DNA of 64,000 bases from NCBI GenBank assembly GCA_963704825.1, contig CAVPHV010000005.1:62001-126000 (forward strand), in the 5' to 3' direction. The notes beneath the pieces were generated by a model. That model saw only the letters and a program-made list of their open reading frames with translations, made no database searches and was not told where the DNA came from. A program made the translations under genes and the position numbers. Source of the DNA: CAVPHV01 sp963704825. GTDB lineage: Bacteria; Actinomycetota; Acidimicrobiia; Spongiisociales; UBA5794. How positions within the stretch are numbered: the stretch's first letter is position 1; the number at the start of each line of letters is the position of its first letter. Shown one piece after another: positions 8,859-16,390 of this stretch.

Positions 8859-10304
8859 TCAGACCGTGACCGGGATGAGGAGCACCGAAGCGCTGGTCCG
8901 CCGCACCACGTGGCCTGAGACGTCGGGACGTAGCCAGTTCGCCGGCAGTTTCGGCATCGCCAAAACCACGAGACTGGCGCCGCCCGCGAGATCCTCCATC
9001 ACTCGCACCGGGTTGCCGCGTCGCACCTTGCGGTGGACCGGCACACTCTGCACGGCAGCCTCCTCCCGCAGCCAGGCAACTGCGATCCTGGCGTTTGTGA
9101 CGTCTTGCCCGCCAGAAACAAATGTCGGGGGCACCACGGCGACACCGGTAAGGGTCGCTCCCGAGGTGCGAGCGAGATCGATGGCGGCTCGCCCGGCCAG
9201 CTCGCCGGGAATCGTGCGGCGGGCCGGGGTGAGAATGGCGCTGTAGGGGTGGCGGCCCCGTGAGAGCAGGATGGGAACTCCGGCACCACCGTAGGTGTTC
9301 AGCGTTTTTGCCACCCGACGTCTCCCCAGGACCTCTCCGCCCTCCGGGGCCGGAACCACGATCGTTCCGATGCTCTCTTCAGCAGCCAGCGCCAGAAGAG
9401 CGGCGGAGAATGGAGGGCGCGACAGTCGAAACTCAACGTCGATGCCGTCCGCCATCGTGGCGAGCTTCTCCAGGCCCGCCGCAGTCTGCTCCGCCTTGGC
9501 TTCGTCCCAGTCGTCTTCGAGGTCGCGATGTACGACGACGAGCCCAACCGCCTGCGAGTTCCGCACCAGGCTGATCGCTTCACCAACTCTGCCGTCGAGG
9601 TCGTTCACCCCCTCGAGAGCAACCGCCACTTTCCGGCCGAAGTTGAGCGGGAAATTGGATTCGCCAGATGTGAAGGTCTTGACGATCGTGGCAAAATCCG
9701 CCGCGGCGCCCACGACCGTTACCCGGTCGCCCGCTTCCAATCTGGTGTCTCCGTGCGGGATGATCAGGTGACGTCCTCGAAGAACGGCGGCAATGACCCA
9801 CGTCTCGGCGTGCAAGTCCATGAGGCGCTTGCCCCGCGCAGGGGCGTCGGGCGAGATGCGAAACTCAATAGCCTCTGCCTTGCCTTCGGCGAAGGTCGTC
9901 GACGCGATCCGGCGGGGCTCCAGCATGGCCTCGACGTTGCGAGCCGTCAGGCTGTCGGGAGCAAAGACCTCGACATCGAGAGCCCGATAATCGGCAATAC
10001 GCTCGGGATGGGCCGCAACGCCGATCACCCTCAGCAAACCGGCCTCTTGCGCGATCCTGACTGCCTCGAGATTGACCTCATCGTCCTCGCTGGCCGCCAC
10101 CAATGCGTCGGCTTCCCCGAGCCCAGCGCGTCGTAGCGCCAGCGCGCTGGATCCGTCCGCAACGACGCGGTCGAATTCACGAATACCGGCGGCAGCGTCG
10201 AGGCTCGCCTCGTCGGAATCAACGATCGCAACGTCCCATACCTCGCCGAGGCGGCGAAGCAGCTCGCGCGTCGTGCCGCCCGCACCGACGACAACGACCT
10301 TCAT
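8859..10304 (-). CDS. RCK (TrkA-N/TrkA-C) regulator with two USP-like domains
   Basis: 481 residues in three parts. Residues 1-120 form a Rossmann RCK_N domain with VVVVGAGGTTRELL and an acidic IVDSDE at the end of strand 2, typical of NAD(H) binding. Residues 140-220 resemble RCK_C (RGKRLMDLHAETW to LEAGDRVTVVG). Residues about 225-481 contain two universal-stress-protein-like folds, the second ending in RRTSASVLLIPV. RCK proteins bind nucleotides and gate K+ transporters; the USP part suggests a second nucleotide input. An AGGAGG precedes the ATG by 5 nt. It is the first gene of a two-gene operon with the antiporter, whose single-base spacing indicates a functional pair. Confidence 0.85.
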   Translation of the reverse strand: MKVVVVGAGGTTRELLRRLGEVWDVAIVDSDEASLDAAAGIREFDRVVADGSSALALRRAGLGEADALVAASEDDEVNLEAVRIAQEAGLLRVIGVAAHPERIADYRALDVEVFAPDSLTARNVEAMLEPRRIASTTFAEGKAEAIEFRISPDAPARGKRLMDLHAETWVIAAVLRGRHLIIPHGDTRLEAGDRVTVVGAAADFATIVKTFTSGESNFPLNFGRKVAVALEGVNDLDGRVGEAISLVRNSQAVGLVVVHRDLEDDWDEAKAEQTAAGLEKLATMADGIDVEFRLSRPPFSAALLALAAEESIGTIVVPAPEGGEVLGRRRVAKTLNTYGGAGVPILLSRGRHPYSAILTPARRTIPGELAGRAAIDLARTSGATLTGVAVVPPTFVSGGQDVTNARIAVAWLREEAAVQSVPVHRKVRRGNPVRVMEDLAGGASLVVLAMPKLPANWLRPDVSGHVVRRTSASVLLIPVTV

Positions 10305-10381
10305 CTCCCCTCCTCTGGATCAGTCCCTTCCCCTACCCGCCATGCATTATGCCGGATGACCGGCCACAACGGCGGTTGGCG

Positions 10382-11518
10382 TCAGGCAACGACGCCGGCG
10401 GCACGTAGGTCGGCAATGTCCGACACGCCCAGGCCGAGGTCCGACAACACTCGATCGGTGTCCTTGCCGAGAGGCACCGGGGGACTCGGGATCTCATTGG
10501 CGGTTCGGCTGAAGCGTGGCGCCGGACCGGGCTGGACAACACCATCGATCTCGACAAAGACCTCGCGCGCCACATTGTGGGGGTGAAGGGGCGCTTCCTC
10601 CAGGCTCAGCACGGGCGTGACGCAGGCGTCCGAGTCGGCGAACTTCGCCTCCCATTCATCGCGGCTCCGGGTTAGGAATCGTGCGGCGAACTCGGCCTTG
10701 ACCTCACCCCATGTTGTCGAGTCGAGCTGAGCGGGCAGTGCGCCGGGATCAAGATCAAGACCTTCGACCATCTGCACGTAGAACTGGGGCTCGATCGGCC
10801 CAACGGCTAGGTACCGGCCGTCGGCTGCTTCAAACGTGTCGTAGAAGGGAGCCGCCCCATCGAGGATGTTGGAACCCCGCTCATCGGCCCAGATTCCGGC
10901 GGCGAACAGCTGGTAGATCGGCGAGGTCAGCAGCGCCGCACCATCGACCATGGCGGCATCCACCACCTGGCCACGACCTGAGCGACCACGCTCGACCAAC
11001 GCAGCAAGCACCCCGACCGCCAGGAACATTGCGCCGCCGCCGTAGTCGGCCACCAGGTTGAGCGGCGGCACGGGGCGCTCACCGGCCCTCCCAATCGCAT
11101 GGAGCGCCCCGGTAAGACCGACATAGTTGATGTCGTGCCCGGCTCGCGCCGCCAACGGTCCGTTCTGACCCCATCCCGTCATCCGTCCGTAGACCAGCTG
11201 AGGATTCCGACCCCGACAGACCTCAGGTCCGAGCCCGAGGCGTTCGGCAACGCCGGGCCGAAAACCCTCGAGGAACACGTCGGCCGTCGCGACCAGATCG
11301 AGCACGATGGCGACACCGCGGGGCTGCTTGAGATCGACGGAGATCGACCTTCGTCCCCGGCCCGAGAGCTCACCGAGCGGTGCGGGCAAGCCCCCACCCG
11401 GCGAAACCCGGTCGATTCGAATCACCTCGGCACCGAGATCGGAGAGCAACATTCCGCAGAAGGGCCCGGGTCCAATCCCGGCCATTTCCAACACACGAAT
11501 GCCCTCGAGTGGTCCCAT
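10382..11518 (-). CDS. alpha-methylacyl-CoA racemase (CoA-transferase family III)
   Basis: 378 residues. The start GPLEGIRVLEMAGIGPGPFCG is the classic N-terminus of alpha-methylacyl-CoA racemases. The catalytic pair known in the mycobacterial enzyme is present: His in RAGHDINYVGLTGAL and Asp in NLVADYGGGAMFLAVG. The enzyme epimerises 2-methyl-branched acyl-CoA esters so they can enter beta-oxidation. A CoA-transferase of the same fold is less likely because the whole active-site context matches racemases. The start lies 6 nt after a TACCAT -10 box, so the mRNA is probably leaderless. It is divergent from the ABC exporter operon. Confidence 0.9.
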   Translation of the reverse strand: MGPLEGIRVLEMAGIGPGPFCGMLLSDLGAEVIRIDRVSPGGGLPAPLGELSGRGRRSISVDLKQPRGVAIVLDLVATADVFLEGFRPGVAERLGLGPEVCRGRNPQLVYGRMTGWGQNGPLAARAGHDINYVGLTGALHAIGRAGERPVPPLNLVADYGGGAMFLAVGVLAALVERGRSGRGQVVDAAMVDGAALLTSPIYQLFAAGIWADERGSNILDGAAPFYDTFEAADGRYLAVGPIEPQFYVQMVEGLDLDPGALPAQLDSTTWGEVKAEFAARFLTRSRDEWEAKFADSDACVTPVLSLEEAPLHPHNVAREVFVEIDGVVQPGPAPRFSRTANEIPSPPVPLGKDTDRVLSDLGLGVSDIADLRAAGVVA

Positions 11519-11524
11519 GCAGCA

Positions 11525-11530
11525 ATGGTA
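11525..11530 (-). promoter_or_regulatory. -10 box (TACCAT) for leaderless racemase gene
   Basis: TACCAT on the minus strand, 6 nt before ATG 11518. Confidence 0.55.
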
Positions 11531-11602
11531 TCCCGGCACCGCAGCCGAGTGTGACCATCGCAACCGCGAGCGAATCCGGTCTTGCCGGCGCCCCCGGCCC
11601 GG

Positions 11603-11608
11603 TAACGT
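11603..11608 (+). promoter_or_regulatory. -10 box (TAACGT) for the ABC exporter operon
   Basis: TAACGT, 9 nt before ATG 11618; predicts a leader of 1-3 nt at most. It shares a 99-bp divergent intergenic region with the racemase promoter. Confidence 0.45.
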
Positions 11609-11617
11609 ATCGGCCTC

Positions 11618-12544
11618 ATGCCTGGACCCCTGGTTGAAGCGCGGCAACTCACCAAACAATTCGGCGATTTCACCGCCGTCGACAAGATCGACTTCTCCGT
11701 CGCCCCGGGAGAGGCCTTCGGGTTCCTCGGACCAAACGGAGCCGGCAAGAGCTCGACGATGCGCATGATCGGCGCCGTCTCGCCCGTCTCTGGTGGCTAT
11801 CTGCGGGTCTTGGGCCTGGACCCCGATCAGGACGGGCCGTCGATCCGGGCTCGTCTCGGAGTGGTTCCGCAGGAGAGCAACCTCGACAGCGAACTGCCAG
11901 TCGAGGAAAACCTCCTCATCTACGGGCGCTACTTCGGCCTGCCCCGATCGATCATCAGGGAACGGATCGAAGAGCTGCTCGACTTCGCCCAGTTGACCGA
12001 CCGGCGCAAAGACGTGGTCGACAACCTTTCCGGCGGGATGAAGCGCCGCCTGACCATTGCTCGGGCGTTGATCAACCAACCCGAACTCGTCCTGCTCGAT
12101 GAACCGACCACGGGCCTCGACCCACAGGCCCGCCACGTCCTGTGGGACCGTTTGTATCGACTCAAGCAGGGTGGCGCCACCCTCATCATCACCACCCACT
12201 ACATGGACGAAGCCGAACAACTCTGCGATCGCCTCGTGGTCATGGACAAGGGTCTCATCGTGGCGGAAGGTTCACCAGCGGAGCTCATTCGGGACCATTC
12301 CTCCCGTGAGGTGGTCGAGCTGCGCTTCGCCATCGGCGCTCAGGAAGCCGCAACCGTTCGACTCGCCGATCTCGCCGACCGGATCGAAGAGCTCCCGGAT
12401 CGTGTGTTGCTCTACACCCAAGACGGTGATCGAACGATTGAGCTGGTCCACGACCGCGGGCTCGAGCCCGAGGCGGTTGTGGTGCGCCGCAGCACCCTCG
12501 AGGATGTCTTCCTGCGGTTGACCGGAAGAACCCTGGTCGACTGA
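11618..12544 (+). CDS. ABC transporter ATP-binding protein (DrrA-like)
   Basis: 308 residues. It has Walker A GPNGAGKSST, the Q-loop region GVVPQE, signature LSGGMKRRL, Walker B LVLLDEPTTGLD, and the switch histidine in ITTHYMDEAEQL. The C-terminal 80 residues form the extra domain typical of DrrA/CcmA-type exporters. It would power the two ABC-2 permeases encoded directly downstream; its stop overlaps the first permease start (ATGA). The substrate is unknown: lipids, antibiotics or polysaccharide are all possible for this class. Confidence 0.9.
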   Translation: MPGPLVEARQLTKQFGDFTAVDKIDFSVAPGEAFGFLGPNGAGKSSTMRMIGAVSPVSGGYLRVLGLDPDQDGPSIRARLGVVPQESNLDSELPVEENLLIYGRYFGLPRSIIRERIEELLDFAQLTDRRKDVVDNLSGGMKRRLTIARALINQPELVLLDEPTTGLDPQARHVLWDRLYRLKQGGATLIITTHYMDEAEQLCDRLVVMDKGLIVAEGSPAELIRDHSSREVVELRFAIGAQEAATVRLADLADRIEELPDRVLLYTQDGDRTIELVHDRGLEPEAVVVRRSTLEDVFLRLTGRTLVD

Positions 12545-13314
12545 TGACCACCCCCGCCGCCCTGCGCTATTTCGAAACTCGAGCCGTCGTGTATCGCCAC
12601 ACTTGGCGGGGCAGTGTGATCACGACCTTCGTCAACCCGATCCTCTATCTGGCCGCGATGGGGGTCGGCTTGGGGACATTGGTGGATGATGGAGCCGCCC
12701 TCGACGGTTTCAGCTATCTATCGTTTCTCGCTCCCGGTCTGCTCGCCGCCACTGCGATGCAGACGGCCGCCGGTGACGCCTCCTACCCGGTCATGGCGGG
12801 GATCAAGTGGACCCGCACCTTCGAGGCTGCCCTGGCCACGCCAATTAGCGTTGGAGATCTCGTGAGGGGCCACCTGACCTGGGTGACCGCCCGGGTGGCA
12901 TTCACCTCCACCGTGTTTGCGGTCGTCATGGCGGCATTTGGCGCGGCTCCGCTGTGGCGTTCCCTGCTGGCCGTGCTGCCGGCGATCCTCACCGGGATGG
13001 CGTTCGCTGCCCCGATCACCGCCTATACCGCGAAGCTGAAGGACCCCCAGGGACTCGCCGCGATGTTTCGCTTTGGGGTCATCCCGATGTTCCTGTTCTC
13101 CGGGACGTTCTTCCCCGTGAGTCAACTGCCCGGAATCATCCAGCCGATTGCCTACCTGACCCCGCTGTGGCATGGCGTCCAACTCTGCCGGGCCGTGGCG
13201 CTCGGGATCCCGACCGTGACCAGCCCGGCCATCAGCGTCGCCTATCTGCTGACGTGGTTCATCGTGGGCGGCATCGTGGCCATCCGGCTGCTGAGATCGA
13301 GGATGGTCTCATGA
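12544..13314 (+). CDS. ABC-2 type permease, subunit 1
   Basis: 256 residues with six hydrophobic segments. The N-terminal amphipathic stretch leads into FVNPILYLAAMGVGLGTLV, a hallmark of DrrB-like ABC-2 permeases, and residues around SGTFFPVSQLPGIIQPIAYLTP match the conserved periplasmic loop before the last helices. It begins within the stop of the ATPase gene and ends within the start of the second permease gene, so all three are one coupled operon. Confidence 0.88.
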   Translation: MTTPAALRYFETRAVVYRHTWRGSVITTFVNPILYLAAMGVGLGTLVDDGAALDGFSYLSFLAPGLLAATAMQTAAGDASYPVMAGIKWTRTFEAALATPISVGDLVRGHLTWVTARVAFTSTVFAVVMAAFGAAPLWRSLLAVLPAILTGMAFAAPITAYTAKLKDPQGLAAMFRFGVIPMFLFSGTFFPVSQLPGIIQPIAYLTPLWHGVQLCRAVALGIPTVTSPAISVAYLLTWFIVGGIVAIRLLRSRMVS

Positions 13315-14123
13315 CCGGCCAAACCCTGGTCGCCCGAGTGGCTCCCCCGCTGCGGGTCGGTAGCCGGCGGGCCCGCTACTTGCTCGAACGCAACGTGCTG
13401 GTCTACCGCCGGGTCTGGCTCGTGATCGTCTCCGGCTTCTTCGAGCCTGTGTTCTACCTCTTTGCCATCGGCGTCGGGATCGGTGAACTCGTCGGGTCGT
13501 TCGTTGGTCCTGACGGCACGGTCATCGACTACGCCGACTACGTCGCACCGGCCCTCCTCGCCGCGTCGGCGATGAACGGTGCGATCTTCGAATCAACGAT
13601 GAACATCTTCTTCAAGCTCCGCTACGACAAGGTGTACGACGCCATCCTGGCGACGCCGCTCAGCCCCGGAGACATCGCCCTCGGCGAAATCGGATGGTCG
13701 CTGATCCGTGGCGGGCTGTACGCCACGGCGTTCTTGATCGTGATGGCCGTGATGGGGTTGATTCTCTCCCCGTGGGGCATCCTTGCCCTGCCGGCTGCCC
13801 TGCTGATCGGGTTTGCGTTTGCCGCCTGCGGCATGGCAGCCACGACCTACATGCGCAGCTGGCAAGACCTCGACATGGTGACCCTGGTGACGCTGCCGCT
13901 CTTCCTGTTCTCGGCGACGTTCTACCCGCTGTCGGTGTACCCGGACTGGCTCCAGGTCGTGGCACGGCTGTCGCCGCTCTACCACGGCGTGGAAATCATC
14001 CGGGCGTGCACCTTCGGCGTATTTGACCCCAGCGTCATCGCCCATGTCGGCTACCTGGTGACGATGGGACTCATCGGACTGGCCATCACCAACCGCCGCA
14101 TGGCCAAGCTGCTCCTCAAGTAG
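13311..14123 (+). CDS. ABC-2 type permease, subunit 2
   Basis: 270 residues, six membrane segments, clearly paralogous to subunit 1 (GFFEPVFYLFAIGVGIGELV at the N-terminus, FSATFYPLSVYPDWLQVVARLSPLY near the C-terminus). A pair of unequal permeases with one ATPase suggests a heterodimeric exporter of the DrrABC kind. The frame is open upstream inside subunit 1, but ATG 13311 in the ATGA overlap is the natural start. The gene ends 15 bp before a 42-bp palindrome. Confidence 0.88.
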   Translation: MTGQTLVARVAPPLRVGSRRARYLLERNVLVYRRVWLVIVSGFFEPVFYLFAIGVGIGELVGSFVGPDGTVIDYADYVAPALLAASAMNGAIFESTMNIFFKLRYDKVYDAILATPLSPGDIALGEIGWSLIRGGLYATAFLIVMAVMGLILSPWGILALPAALLIGFAFAACGMAATTYMRSWQDLDMVTLVTLPLFLFSATFYPLSVYPDWLQVVARLSPLYHGVEIIRACTFGVFDPSVIAHVGYLVTMGLIGLAITNRRMAKLLLK

Positions 14124-14138
14124 CTCCCCAAGAGGATT

Positions 14139-14180
14139 TTGGCGGACAATGGCGCAGCATGCTGCGCCATTGTCCGCCAA
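14139..14180. repeat. 42-bp perfect palindrome without loop
   Basis: The two 21-base halves (14139-14159 and 14160-14180) are exact reverse complements with no spacer. The left half starts TTGGCGGACAATGGCGCAGC. It sits between the exporter operon and the RTX gene promoter. There is no T-tract on either side, so it is not a standard intrinsic terminator, although RNA from either strand would fold into a 20-bp hairpin. It could be a protein-binding site, a cruciform, or a small mobile or repeat element. Confidence 0.95.
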
Positions 14181-14193
14181 CACCACGATCGGC

Positions 14194-14199
14194 GATACT
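14194..14199 (+). promoter_or_regulatory. -10-like box (GATACT) for the RTX/beta-helix gene
   Basis: GATACT, 6 nt before ATG 14206; the overlapping TACTCT at 14196 is an alternative. It begins 14 bp after the end of the 42-bp palindrome, so a protein bound at the palindrome would cover the upstream promoter region. Confidence 0.4.
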
Positions 14200-14205
14200 C
14201 TCGGT

Positions 14206-16362
14206 ATGCGGACGCGTGTTCTCATCTTCTCGCTGGCCGTCGTAGCCACGCTCATTCCGGGAGCTCGGGGAGCCCTTGCCGCCACCGCAATCTGCAACGG
14301 GCGGCCGGCCACGATCGTGGGCACCCCGCGCGACGACATCATCGACGGAACCTCCGGACGCGACGTGATCGTTGCCGGAACCGGGCACGACATCATCCGC
14401 GGCTTCGGTGGCAACGACCTGATCTGCGCCGGTGCGGGCAACGACATCGTTTCAGCAGGGGGCGGCAACGACGTCGTGTTCGGCCAAGGCGGAGACGATT
14501 TGCTGCGCGGCACGACCGGAGTCGACAAACTGCGCGGCGGCAAAGGGAGCGACACGCTGTACGGGGGCGCCGAAGCCGACGACCTGATCGGCGGTTCGGG
14601 TCCGGACACGATGTGGGGCGGGGCGGGCGTTGATGCCGCCGACGGCGAAGGTGGCACCGATTGGTGCCGGCAGGTCGAGACTCGTGACAGCTGCTTCACG
14701 CTCATCCCAACCAATCCGACCGCTTTGACACCACTGTCCATCAGAACGGACGCAACGTTCGAGCACATTGGACTGGTGTGGAACGTGACCAACGACGTGG
14801 ACCTCGACAGCCGTCTCGTTCTCGAATACCGCAAGGAGGGTGCATCAGGTTGGCAGCCGGCAGCCCCGGCGATGCGGGCCTACCCCGGAATCTACGTCCA
14901 GGACGGGCCGCTCGGACTCGACTCCTGGGGAGCGAGCGCCATGTTCCTCGAGGAAGCCACCAGCTACCAGCTCAGGGCCACGCTGCTCGATCCCGACGGC
15001 GGTGGCACCAGCAAGATCCTCTCCGCTACAACCCGGCGGATGCCGCAGAGCTCGGACGCAGGAACCGGTCGTTACGTCATAGCCGGCACCGGAGGCGGCG
15101 CCGGCACCCCGGGCAACCCTTTCCGAGGACTCCAAGCTGCGGCCGATAACGCCACGCCTGGGGACCACTTCCATATTGCGGCCGGCAGCTACGAACCGTT
15201 CCAGCTCCTCACTTCTGGCAACCCCAACAACCCCATTGTCTTCAGTGGCCCGGCAGCCGGGACGGCCCGCATCGACGGCGGTGGAACCGACCGTGGCATC
15301 ATCACACTCGGAGAGTACGACCGCACCCTGAGCCATGTCATCGTCGAAGGACTCACTGTCGAAGACGGCAGGTGGGGCATCGACGCCCAACACACCCACG
15401 ACATCGTGATCCGAGAGTCCACCATCCGCGACGTCGACTACGGCATCGTCAACCGGCGTGGAGATGCACTGGAACACAACCAGACGATCTGCGACAACAC
15501 GATCGTCGGCCGGACCCCGTGGCCTGGGACCGGCATCCCTTCAGAACGCGGTATCGACCTGCGCGGCACCGGCAACGTGGTGTGCCACAACGAGGTGCAG
15601 TACTTCGGGGACTGTGTCTCCGTCCAGCCCTTCACCGGCGCCTCGTTCGGCAACGACGTCTACGGCAACGACGCCTCCTACTGCGTCGACGACGGCATCG
15701 AGGTCGACTACAACCAGGCCAACCTTCGGGTTTGGCGCAATCGAGTGATGAATGCACGAATGGGTGTCAGCCTGCAGCCGATCCGCGGCGGCCCCGCCTA
15801 CATCTTCCGCAACGAGTTCTTCAACCTCGAGTCGAAACCGATCAAGATGCACAACTACACGACGGGATTCTTCGTCGTGCACAACACCGGGGCAAAACAC
15901 GGCGACGGGCACACCGACGGGGCCATGTGGCGCAATGCGGTGTTCCGCAACAACCTGTTCCTCGGCACCCGCTATGCCTTTGAGTTCACCACCGTTGCCG
16001 ACGAGGGCTTCCGCGATTTCGACTGGAACGGCTGGGGCACCACTCGCGCCATCGGCTCGCCTTCGGATCCCTACTTCAAGTGGGACAACGTGCGATACGA
16101 TCGCATCGGTGATCTCCCCGCCGGTGTCGAGGACCATGGACGAGCCGTTGATTTCTCGGACCTGAAGAAGGCCACCCTGCCGGCGGACTGGGACGTCGCG
16201 GTGCCCCCGGGTACCCGCAACCTGCTACTCGCAACCGGCTCAGCAGGCATCAACGGCGGGACCGGCATCCCCAACCTCAACGATCCCTTCGACCCCGTCG
16301 GGTTCGCCGACCTTGGAGCCTTCGAGCGGGGCAGTCCACTTCCCCACTACGGACCGCGCTGA
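14206..16362 (+). CDS. secreted RTX-repeat / parallel beta-helix protein
   Basis: 718 residues. A Sec signal peptide (MRTRVLIFSLAVVATLIPG, cleavage near ARGALA) is followed by RTX calcium-binding nonapeptides at about 30-155 (GGNDLICAGAGNDIV and similar GGxGxD units). A beta-sandwich-like linker runs to about 300, then a right-handed parallel beta-helix from about 315 to 660 of the pectate-lyase or mannuronan-epimerase kind (NPNNPIVFSGPAAG, HVIVEGLTVEDGRWG, NRVMNARMGVSLQPI). Such proteins bind or cleave acidic polysaccharides, but no catalytic residues can be assigned here. An in-frame ATG at 14149 lies inside the palindrome and would bury the signal peptide, so 14206 is preferred. Confidence 0.8.
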   Translation: MRTRVLIFSLAVVATLIPGARGALAATAICNGRPATIVGTPRDDIIDGTSGRDVIVAGTGHDIIRGFGGNDLICAGAGNDIVSAGGGNDVVFGQGGDDLLRGTTGVDKLRGGKGSDTLYGGAEADDLIGGSGPDTMWGGAGVDAADGEGGTDWCRQVETRDSCFTLIPTNPTALTPLSIRTDATFEHIGLVWNVTNDVDLDSRLVLEYRKEGASGWQPAAPAMRAYPGIYVQDGPLGLDSWGASAMFLEEATSYQLRATLLDPDGGGTSKILSATTRRMPQSSDAGTGRYVIAGTGGGAGTPGNPFRGLQAAADNATPGDHFHIAAGSYEPFQLLTSGNPNNPIVFSGPAAGTARIDGGGTDRGIITLGEYDRTLSHVIVEGLTVEDGRWGIDAQHTHDIVIRESTIRDVDYGIVNRRGDALEHNQTICDNTIVGRTPWPGTGIPSERGIDLRGTGNVVCHNEVQYFGDCVSVQPFTGASFGNDVYGNDASYCVDDGIEVDYNQANLRVWRNRVMNARMGVSLQPIRGGPAYIFRNEFFNLESKPIKMHNYTTGFFVVHNTGAKHGDGHTDGAMWRNAVFRNNLFLGTRYAFEFTTVADEGFRDFDWNGWGTTRAIGSPSDPYFKWDNVRYDRIGDLPAGVEDHGRAVDFSDLKKATLPADWDVAVPPGTRNLLLATGSAGINGGTGIPNLNDPFDPVGFADLGAFERGSPLPHYGPR

Positions 16363-16390
16363 CCGCGTCGGGTCGCCGCGGAGGACGATC

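Noticed and set aside
14139..14180. Intrinsic terminator of the ABC operon
   Set aside because: The hairpin is perfect but there is no T-tract on either strand and no loop, so I list it as a palindrome of unknown role.
14149..14205. Upstream ATG for the RTX/beta-helix gene inside the palindrome
   Set aside because: It would add 19 polar residues in front of a clean signal peptide; ATG 14206 gives a normal Sec signal and suits the -10 box.
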